Source: Chloroflexota bacterium (GTDB taxonomy: Bacteria; Chloroflexota; Anaerolineae; Fen-1058). From it: 7,281 nt of DNA. The notes beneath the pieces are model-generated. The model had not been told where the DNA came from. It saw only the letters and a program-made list of their open reading frames with translations, and did no database searches. The position numbers and the translations under genes are program-made. The DNA lies in NCBI GenBank assembly GCA_016219235.1, contig JACRBO010000628.1:1-7281 (forward strand), given 5' to 3'. Of the stretch, positions 1-5,204 are shown in pieces (the first letter of the stretch is position 1; each line of letters starts with the position of its first letter).

Positions 1-1076
1 CCGATGCGCGCCCAGGTTTGCGGCAGACCGTGTGGCAATCCGCCGCATTGAAATTGTTGGGCCAGCGACTCGAAGGCGATGTCGCCGAACTCAAGGGCCA
101 ACTTGATGAGGCGATTGTGGCTTATCAGGCCGGATTGGAATCGACGGAGAATCTGCTGGCGGAACGGGTGCTGTTTGATAAAAACCTGGCGTGGGCGTAC
201 ATCCGGCAGGGCGGCGAGCACGGCCTTGATCTGGCGTGGCAAAAGGCCAGCCTGGCCCGTTTCGAGGCCGAGCGTTTACAGGGTGACATCAAGTGGCGGC
301 AGGGGGACTTTGTGCAGGCAGAAGTGTATTACACGCAAGCTCTGGCCTTTGCGGAATCACTCGGCTATCTCGATGGGCAAGCGAAGACCCACAATCACCT
401 CGCGACGTTGTATGCGCGACAAGGCAAACTCGATGAAGCGAAGGCCCATCGTGGCCGCGCCATCACGCTCTTTGAACAGATTGGCAATCAGGTCCATCTG
501 GCCGGCGCGCGGCTCAACATGGCCTTCGATCACAACTTAATCGGCCAGCGCCTTGCGGTCAGGCCGCCCGCTGATCAAGTCCATCGCGCCATCTTCGAGC
601 AGGCAGTTGACACGGCTAGCGCGGCGCTAGACTTGTTCGAGAGATTGGGTCAAACGCATGGCCAGATCATCGCGGCGCAGAACCTCGCCGAAGCCTATTT
701 GTATTTGGGGAAACTGGAGTCAGCAGAGAAATATGCCCGACAAGTGATTGACGCCCAGATTGCCAGCGTACTGTCCGATGGGCTGCGAACGCTGGGCGAA
801 GTACGCCTAGCACAAGGCAAATTAATCGACGCCGAGGTACGAATTCGTGAAGCTCTCGGAGCCGCGCAGGGAAATCACGATCACTATCTCGAAGCCTACG
901 GTCAGCGAGCGTTGACGGGTGTGCTATGGGTGCAAGGTCAACGCGAGGAAGCGCGGGCCACTCTCGACAAAGCAGTTGAACTATTCGAGTCATTGGATCT
1001 GCCGCAAGAAGTTACTAGAAGTTACACAGTATGGGAGCGACTGTTATCGGAATCGCCAGATAGACTCGCACGATAA
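1..1076 (+). CDS. TPR-repeat protein, C-terminal part (5' end outside window)
   Basis: The reading frame is already open at the left edge (codons from position 3), and the TTG at 18 is only the first start-like codon, so the true start is upstream and this is a fragment. The visible ~355 residues are almost wholly alpha-helical tetratricopeptide repeats. Counting from the TTG, repeat-like helix pairs lie near residues 9-42, 85-118, 125-158, 195-213, 218-250, 255-285 and 292-325. They carry typical signatures such as GKLDEAKAHRGRAITLFEQ and GQREEARATLDKAVELFE. TPR arrays are protein-interaction scaffolds. In filamentous bacteria they often form the C-terminal sensor half of large NACHT/NB-ARC-ATPase or LuxR/SARP-type regulators, but no ATPase or DNA-binding domain is in view, so that is a guess. 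There is no signal peptide or membrane segment in the visible part. The last codons and the stop lie inside a short intergenic repeat. The next gene is convergent. Confidence 0.88.
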   Translation, partial: DARPGLRQTVWQSAALKLLGQRLEGDVAELKGQLDEAIVAYQAGLESTENLLAERVLFDKNLAWAYIRQGGEHGLDLAWQKASLARFEAERLQGDIKWRQGDFVQAEVYYTQALAFAESLGYLDGQAKTHNHLATLYARQGKLDEAKAHRGRAITLFEQIGNQVHLAGARLNMAFDHNLIGQRLAVRPPADQVHRAIFEQAVDTASAALDLFERLGQTHGQIIAAQNLAEAYLYLGKLESAEKYARQVIDAQIASVLSDGLRTLGEVRLAQGKLIDAEVRIREALGAAQGNHDHYLEAYGQRALTGVLWVQGQREEARATLDKAVELFESLDLPQEVTRSYTVWERLLSESPDRLAR

Positions 1077-1079
1077 CGA
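1064..1079 (+). repeat. 16-bp direct repeat, copy 1
   Basis: The sequence ACTCGCACGATAACGA is identical to 1164-1179, exactly 100 bp downstream. This copy overlaps the end of the TPR gene and supplies its final codons and TAA stop (1074-1076). An inverted copy of its core with one mismatch is at 1096-1107. It is probably a small intergenic repeat family or a pair of terminator arms; only two direct copies are visible in the window. Confidence 0.8.
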
Positions 1080-1107
1080 GTCACGACAACCGGCATTGTC
1101 GTGCGAG
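1065..1107. terminator. Stem-loop after the TPR gene, possible terminator
   Basis: Bases 1065-1076 (CTCGCACGATAA) pair with 1096-1107 (TTGTCGTGCGAG): 11 Watson-Crick pairs plus one U-G, with a 19-nt loop. A shorter hairpin competes for the same right arm: 1082-1089 (CACGACAA) with 1096-1103 (TTGTCGTG), perfect 8 bp, 6-nt loop. The position right at the stop codon of a gene facing a convergent neighbour fits a transcription end or RNA 3'-stabilising structure. No U-tract follows on either strand, so an intrinsic terminator is not demonstrated. The stem itself is plain in the sequence; its role is inferred. Confidence 0.5.
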
Positions 1108-1204
1108 AATCGATGGATCAGCGACAGGGTTCCATAGTGCGGACTGACGTTAACACCCGAAAAACTCGCACGATAACGATTTAGGGCGCGTCGCTGGCCC
1201 GAAG
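1077..1204. other. Convergent intergenic region
   Basis: This is the gap between the TPR gene and the minus-strand cluster, whose stop codons face each other. Apart from the repeats and stem-loops listed separately, no ORF of note, tRNA or promoter is visible. A GTTAAC palindrome sits at 1149-1154 without an evident role. Confidence 0.6.
1164..1179 (+). repeat. 16-bp direct repeat, copy 2
   Basis: Identical to 1064-1079. Its core 1165-1176 can also pair with the inverted copy 1096-1107, over a 57-nt loop. It lies 25 bp beyond the stop codon of the GH123-like gene, so on the minus strand it is the mirror image of the arrangement at the end of the TPR gene. Confidence 0.8.
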
Positions 1205-3406
1205 CTATGACTTAAACACCACCGGCAGATACTCGCGATACTCGCTTGCGATGGTGGTGAACTGCCACACCGGCCCGATCGTTTGACTGAGCCCATCGGT
1301 GGCTGTGACACGCCAGAAATATGTCGTGCCGGTGATCAGACTCGGCGCATACGAGGTTTGTGTCACGGTGACGATATTCGATGGTGGGTTGCCGGTACTG
1401 ATAGCGACGGTGTAGGTTAGCGACTGCCCATCAGGATCACCGCCTTGCCACATCAACGGTTGAAGCGTGAAAACGTTGACGGCCTGATCGGCCGGGCTGG
1501 GACTGCCCGGCGTGTTGGGCGCGACGTTGTTCAGCCCCAGAATCTTCAGGGCGATGTTGTGCCGCACGCTGTCCAGCAATGCGCCATCGTTTTTCCACAG
1601 GAATTGCCCGTTGACGATGGGCGGACAACCACTCCATTCGCAACGCCCCAACTGACCGTAGGCCCGCGCGACTTGATCGCGCGCATACGCGCCAAAGCCG
1701 CGCTGCTCGGCCAGATTGAATAGCGCCCAATCCTGTAAGCCCGCGCGAATGACCTTGAGGCGATAGGAGGGCACCGGCCCATCGAGCGTGACGTCGCTCG
1801 GCGAGCCGTAACCCTGCGCGGCATCGGTGCCATCGTGATGGCCGGGATAGATCAACACGCCGTCGCCGGTCTTGTTGTAATCGACGTTCGGCCCCCACGG
1901 ATTGGATTCGTGCCAGCTCGTCATATCCCAGTACAGGAGCCCGGTGGCTCTTTCATACCAGCTGCCCCACAACATCAAACGCGGTTCTGCGCCCCACAGA
2001 GTGTTGGTCGCAAACGTCGGGTAGGGTGCGCTCTGCGCATTGCTCTCATAGAACCACAGTTGAATGTTTTGTGCGAAAAGCGTGGGCCAGTTGCTGCGCC
2101 CATAAGGAATCTCAGTGGCGGGTGTGCCGCCGTCGTAATTCCAGTGATCGTAGCGTTTCAATGCCACACAATAAATGCCCAGTGCGGGATTGAGTATGCC
2201 GACATCGGCGGGCGTGGGATCGGTCGTGTCCATGATGCGCGCTTTCCAATCAGCGTCGCCCGCCTGCATCCGCTGTGAATCCTGCGCAATGGCTGGCAGG
2301 TAAGCATCGTCCGGCTCGTCGAGGGCGTACACAATCGTGGCCGTGAACCAGCCTTTGGCCTTGAGGTGTGATGCCCACGCCTGAGCCAGGGCCGTGTACT
2401 GCACTGGTGTGCAGTTCTGTTCGTAACCCCAATCAGCGCCGGGGGTGAAGGGCGGCTCGATGCGACTGCCGGGCACGCCGTCACTCCAATAACTCCCGTT
2501 CATATACGGCTGCATGGCCGCGTCGTACGCACTCCAACTGCCCGGCGGATTGCAGCCATTGCCGGGATCGGGAATGAAGGACTGTGCGGTATCGATGCGA
2601 TGTGTGTGAGCCAGTTCCTCGTAGCGCTTCACGAGCGTGCGCGCATACGGCGTCCAGTCCAGCCAGCAATTGCCGCCGGAGCAGGCGTAGGTGTTGCGGT
2701 GATACCAGATGAGGGTGTTGAGATTCAGCCGGAAATGCGTCGTCACCGACCGCATATCGGGCAGCACGAAGTTCCACACCGTCAACGTCACCGGCACGAT
2801 GATATTCGCTTCACCTGTTGCGCTGACCGTGATGACGCCGGTGTACGTGCCGGCGACCGTTGCTTCGGGAATGGCGACATCGACCCACACCGGTTGATTG
2901 CGATCCGCGGCGACGTTGAATGGCGCACCCACCGATCGAACCGTGGTGGTGTAGGGATCGATGAACGGGATCAGGGGATCGGCGAGGTTGGGATCGTTCG
3001 TCGGCGAGTTGGCCGGCACCGGCCGATTACCCGGTTCACCCTCGACGACGCCGGTGAAGTTGATGAAGTATTCACGGAAGAAAGTGAGATTCGATCGGTT
3101 GAGCGTATGGCCGAGGCCGTCACTCAAATCACTGGCGGTAAGGTTCACGCCCGTCAATGCTGAACCATTCGCGCGCACGATGATTTGCGCCGCCTCGACC
3201 GAGCGCCGAGCGCCCTCCAGATTGAGGCTGCTGGTCGAGCCGGGCGCGGTCGTGGGCTGCACCTTGTTGCTGATGGACTCTACCCACACGCTTAGTGCCT
3301 GAGGTGCGGCCGATGACGTGAGGCCGCCAATCGGGATCGGCCGGACAGCAGCCAGCATCACTGCGGCGAGCAGGAACACACGACAGGGGCGAATGCGTTT
3401 GGTCAT
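1205..3406 (-). CDS. Exported GH123/DUF4091-type glycosidase with FN3-like domain
   Basis: This 733-residue protein matches the GH123/DUF4091 pattern. Residues 1-34 form a signal peptide with basic N-region and a hydrophobic core (FLLAAVMLAAV). Residues ~38-215 form the N-terminal beta-domain, with LEGARRSVEAAQIIV, LTGVNLTASDLSDG and VAIPEATVAGTYTGVITV. The TIM-barrel part (~220-625) carries YALDEPDD, whose adjacent D363-E364 is the expected catalytic pair, then GLLYWDMTSWHESNPW (489-504), GDGVLIYPG (514-522) and SYRLKVIRAGLQDW (547-560). Residues ~628-718 form an FN3-like domain ending YFWRVTATDG...VWQFTT, followed by the tail YLPVVFKS. Characterised GH123 members hydrolyse beta-N-acetylgalactosaminides by substrate-assisted catalysis, but many DUF4091 proteins have no tested substrate. 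The ATG start is supported by GGAG 8 nt upstream and the signal peptide directly after it. It is the last gene of the cluster, and its start overlaps the small ORF before it by ATGA. Confidence 0.85.
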   Translation of the reverse strand: MTKRIRPCRVFLLAAVMLAAVRPIPIGGLTSSAAPQALSVWVESISNKVQPTTAPGSTSSLNLEGARRSVEAAQIIVRANGSALTGVNLTASDLSDGLGHTLNRSNLTFFREYFINFTGVVEGEPGNRPVPANSPTNDPNLADPLIPFIDPYTTTVRSVGAPFNVAADRNQPVWVDVAIPEATVAGTYTGVITVSATGEANIIVPVTLTVWNFVLPDMRSVTTHFRLNLNTLIWYHRNTYACSGGNCWLDWTPYARTLVKRYEELAHTHRIDTAQSFIPDPGNGCNPPGSWSAYDAAMQPYMNGSYWSDGVPGSRIEPPFTPGADWGYEQNCTPVQYTALAQAWASHLKAKGWFTATIVYALDEPDDAYLPAIAQDSQRMQAGDADWKARIMDTTDPTPADVGILNPALGIYCVALKRYDHWNYDGGTPATEIPYGRSNWPTLFAQNIQLWFYESNAQSAPYPTFATNTLWGAEPRLMLWGSWYERATGLLYWDMTSWHESNPWGPNVDYNKTGDGVLIYPGHHDGTDAAQGYGSPSDVTLDGPVPSYRLKVIRAGLQDWALFNLAEQRGFGAYARDQVARAYGQLGRCEWSGCPPIVNGQFLWKNDGALLDSVRHNIALKILGLNNVAPNTPGSPSPADQAVNVFTLQPLMWQGGDPDGQSLTYTVAISTGNPPSNIVTVTQTSYAPSLITGTTYFWRVTATDGLSQTIGPVWQFTTIASEYREYLPVVFKS
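1208..1231 (-). other. C-terminal YLP tail of the GH123-like protein (YLPVVFKS)
   Basis: The last eight residues (726-733), after a short linker following the FN3-like domain, read YLPVVFKS. The same Tyr-Leu-Pro, two hydrophobic residues, then basic residue pattern ends the other two exported proteins in the window. It is a candidate C-terminal sorting or surface-retention tag; the function is inferred. Confidence 0.6.
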
Positions 3407-3480
3407 GACGAGATCTCCAGTCCAGCGAGCACAGTCAATCCAATCACTGCGATGAGGCGGAGCCTGATACTTAACTGCAT
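3403..3480 (-). CDS. Small hydrophobic ORF, 25 aa, coupled to the GH123-like gene
   Basis: ATG at 3480-3478 is preceded on the minus strand by AAAGGA with 9 nt between AGGA and the ATG, a good ribosome site. The ORF ends in TGA at 3405-3403, which overlaps the ATG of the GH123-like gene as ATGA (3406-3403). It starts 26 nt after the stop of the beta-helix gene, so it fills the gap between two operon genes exactly. The peptide begins MQLSIRLRL and continues through a hydrophobic run (LIAVIGLTVLAGL, residues 9-21) to EISS, so it resembles a signal peptide or a very small membrane protein. It is in a different frame from the GH123-like gene, which has its own signal peptide, and no in-frame extension joins them. 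It may be a translational-coupling leader that delivers ribosomes to the next start, a small membrane peptide, or chance. No family is recognised. Confidence 0.45.
   Translation of the reverse strand: MQLSIRLRLIAVIGLTVLAGLEISS
3415..3418 (-). promoter_or_regulatory. Ribosome binding site of the GH123-like gene
   Basis: On the minus strand, GGAG is followed by 8 nt and then the ATG at 3406. The site lies inside the small upstream ORF, so ribosomes translating that ORF would pass over it and end on the ATGA overlap. This supports the chosen start. Confidence 0.65.
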
Positions 3481-3489
3481 CTTATCGCA

Positions 3490-3495
3490 TCCTTT
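3490..3495 (-). promoter_or_regulatory. Ribosome binding site of the small coupled ORF
   Basis: AAAGGA on the minus strand, with 9 nt between it and the ATG at 3480. It lies within the 26 nt after the beta-helix gene stop. No other start suited to it is visible: the ATG formed inside the motif itself gives only Met-Arg-stop. This site is the main argument that the small ORF is translated. Confidence 0.5.
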
Positions 3496-3506
3496 CTATA
3501 GATCGA

Positions 3507-5144
3507 TCACTTGCGAATGAGCGGCAGATACACACCGATCTGCGGCCAGAAGGCGTTGTTGCTCAGCGCCGACCAGCCGCCAGTGTTGTGGCTCTTGAGC
3601 GCAAAGTAGACGAGGCCGCCGGTATAGGGCAGCGTGCCGGTGTAGACCGCAGTTGTGCCGGTGAGTGAGCCGCCCGGCAGCGAGGCGCTCAGCCAGTTCG
3701 CTGCATCGATCGGCGTGGTGGAATAGCGCAGCGTCGTCGTGATGGCATTCGCGGGTGGTGTCCAGCGCAGCATGATCGTGAGATCGCCGGTCGAGGTGAC
3801 GGCGCTGGTCACGCGCAGATCAGTCACGGCTGCCGGCGGCGGCACCCCATACTCGTCGGCCCCGGCATCGGATCTCGCACCGATCGGGCGTTGATCCGCA
3901 TCGATGTCGTCGATCACACTGCCGGGCGCGGTGACGATATCGATGGCATTCGACGCGGCGGAGAGGAGATGGAGATCGCCTGTGGCCGCATTGACAAACC
4001 AGCCGGCCTGCGCAGTGGTGACGTTGCCCGTCTGGGTGGCGGTGGCGCCATCGCGTTGGCGCAAGGTGTGATTGACCAGGTTGTTGATGAGCTCCACACG
4101 CGTGTTGGCAAAGCGCCACTCGATGGACGAAAACGTCGCGCCTGGATTGGCCGTGTACACGGTATTGTGAAACGTCTGCACGCTGCACGCATTCCACAGG
4201 CAGATACCGCAATCGAAACCATATTCCGAAGCAAACAGGTCGCCATCGTCGGCGGAGACGAAGTTGTTCCGGATGACGCCGCGATAGTGATCGACGTAGC
4301 CAGTGGTATACGGGCAAACATTATCGGAATACGTGCGGCCCGTGCCGCTGGTGGCCATCCCAAAGCCGATGCCGCGCGCGTTGTTGCGCAGCACGTTCCG
4401 CTCGACGATGGGATCGCGGCAGGTACGCCACAGATGAATGCCGTGTTCCGATAGGCCGCTGGCGCACCAGAAGCCTTCGATGAGATTATCGCGGATCACC
4501 CAATCGCGGGATTGGTGCGCGTCGATGCCGCCGGTATAACAGTTGTTGCGAATGTGGGGCCGGCCGGCGTCGGTCAGTTCGATGTGCGAACAGGCGATCA
4601 CACCCTGATCGGTGTAGTAGCCGCCGTCGACGGGATTGATCTTGATCGCCTGCTCACCCGGATCGACGATGTGGACGTTGTAGATGAGCGTGTTGGTGGT
4701 GTTGGCGCTGCCGGTGGACATCACATGGATGGGATGGTAGTAGGCCTCGCGCAGCGTCACATCGGCGACGGTCACGTGGGATGCCACGACTTGAACGATC
4801 TCGGTGGTCTGATAATTGCCATCGAGGATCACAGCCTCGCGGTTGCCGCCGGCCGAACGCAGTGTCACACCGGGTGCCGCGATTCTCAAGTAAACGCCGT
4901 TCAAGTTGTAAGTGCCGTCGGCAATCAGGATCGTTGCGCCGGAAGCGGCGTTGTTCACGGCGCTCTCCAACTGAGAGACCGTTGAGACGTTGACGATATT
5001 GCCGCCGGGCGGCGGCAGCGGCGGGCAGGCGCTGCTGGCCGCCTTCATCGTCTGGCTGATGCGCACCTGTGACGCAGTAACGGCCGGGTTGGATGGTGTC
5101 AGAATCGCGATCAGAGCCAGGGTCAAAACGATGAGTCGTTTCAT
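3507..5144 (-). CDS. Exported right-handed parallel beta-helix protein with FN3-like domain
   Basis: This 545-residue protein starts with a signal peptide (residues 1-24, MKRLIVLTLALIAIL, likely cut after VTA). A Pro-rich linker leads into a beta-helix at ~48-400. The entry motif SQLESAVNNAASGATILIAD plus GTY is typical of pectate-lyase-like and PL6-like folds, and coils follow with Asn ladders (IRDNLIEG, VERNVLRNNARGIGFG, VIRNNFVS, ELINNLVNH). The block FDCGICLWNACSV...FSSIEWRFANTRVELINNLV and the closing PIGARSDAGADEYG recur in a widespread secreted beta-helix family of unknown substrate. Residues ~437-535 resemble an FN3 domain (LRWTPPANAITTTLRYST), and the tail is YLPLIRK. Eight cysteines lie in the helix (185, 202, 227, 242, 277, 312, 315, 320), which fits an extracytoplasmic, disulfide-bonded protein. 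Such folds are usually polysaccharide lyases, hydrolases or binding proteins; I cannot point to catalytic residues. The start is backed by AAAGGAA 5-6 nt upstream. Confidence 0.85.
   Translation of the reverse strand: MKRLIVLTLALIAILTPSNPAVTASQVRISQTMKAASSACPPLPPPGGNIVNVSTVSQLESAVNNAASGATILIADGTYNLNGVYLRIAAPGVTLRSAGGNREAVILDGNYQTTEIVQVVASHVTVADVTLREAYYHPIHVMSTGSANTTNTLIYNVHIVDPGEQAIKINPVDGGYYTDQGVIACSHIELTDAGRPHIRNNCYTGGIDAHQSRDWVIRDNLIEGFWCASGLSEHGIHLWRTCRDPIVERNVLRNNARGIGFGMATSGTGRTYSDNVCPYTTGYVDHYRGVIRNNFVSADDGDLFASEYGFDCGICLWNACSVQTFHNTVYTANPGATFSSIEWRFANTRVELINNLVNHTLRQRDGATATQTGNVTTAQAGWFVNAATGDLHLLSAASNAIDIVTAPGSVIDDIDADQRPIGARSDAGADEYGVPPPAAVTDLRVTSAVTSTGDLTIMLRWTPPANAITTTLRYSTTPIDAANWLSASLPGGSLTGTTAVYTGTLPYTGGLVYFALKSHNTGGWSALSNNAFWPQIGVYLPLIRK
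3510..3530 (-). other. C-terminal YLP tail of the beta-helix protein (YLPLIRK)
   Basis: The last seven residues (539-545) read YLPLIRK, directly after the FN3-like domain. The tail matches that of the GHL15-like protein at all but one position (YLPIIRK). Confidence 0.6.
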
Positions 5145-5148
5145 CGCG

Positions 5149-5155
5149 TTCCTTT
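5149..5155 (-). promoter_or_regulatory. Ribosome binding site of the beta-helix gene
   Basis: AAAGGAA on the minus strand, followed by CGCG and the ATG at 5144. It abuts the 3' side of the 5156-5178 hairpin with no spacer, so the folded stem would sit directly against the ribosome site. Confidence 0.65.
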
Positions 5156-5178
5156 CGCGCCGGGTACTGCCCGGCGCG
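5156..5178 (-). promoter_or_regulatory. GC-rich stem-loop before the beta-helix gene
   Basis: The arms CGCGCCGGG and CCCGGCGCG form a perfect 9-bp stem, nearly all G-C, with a 5-nt loop (5165-5169). No U-tract follows on either strand, so it does not look like an intrinsic terminator. Plausible roles are protection of the upstream GHL15 message, a processing site, or modulation of translation of the beta-helix gene, whose ribosome site is adjacent. The stem is visible; the role is inferred. Confidence 0.5.
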
Positions 5179-5204
5179 CGGCCTCACTGGTGACGGGGCC
5201 AACG

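Larger units (their letters stand above)
5145..5204 (-). other. Intercistronic gap between GHL15-like and beta-helix genes
   Basis: This 60-bp gap is GC-rich and holds a strong hairpin and the ribosome site of the beta-helix gene. No promoter-like -35/-10 pair is visible, which favours cotranscription with the upstream gene. Confidence 0.5.

Noticed and set aside
1082..1103. Classical rho-independent terminator
   Set aside because: The 8-bp hairpin is real, but it is followed by CGAGAATCG on the plus strand and there is no T-run on either side, so I list it only as a possible end structure.
2600..3163. 187-codon plus-strand frame inside the GH123-like gene
   Set aside because: It is antisense to a recognised glycosidase, with no ribosome site or domain features of its own.
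3482..3490. Minimal Met-Arg-stop ORF before the small coupled ORF
   Set aside because: Its ATG is formed by the ribosome-site sequence AAAGGATG itself with no spacing, so it is unlikely to be an initiation site.
3491..3530. Internal promoter between the beta-helix gene and the downstream genes, suggested by a TATAG-like sequence
   Set aside because: No -35-like element lies at a suitable distance: the nearest TTCGCA is only about 11 nt away, and the genes are tightly spaced.
5184..5193. Near-palindrome TCACTGGTGA as an operator
   Set aside because: It has only 4-bp arms and is a single occurrence in an intercistronic gap without a promoter, which is easily chance.
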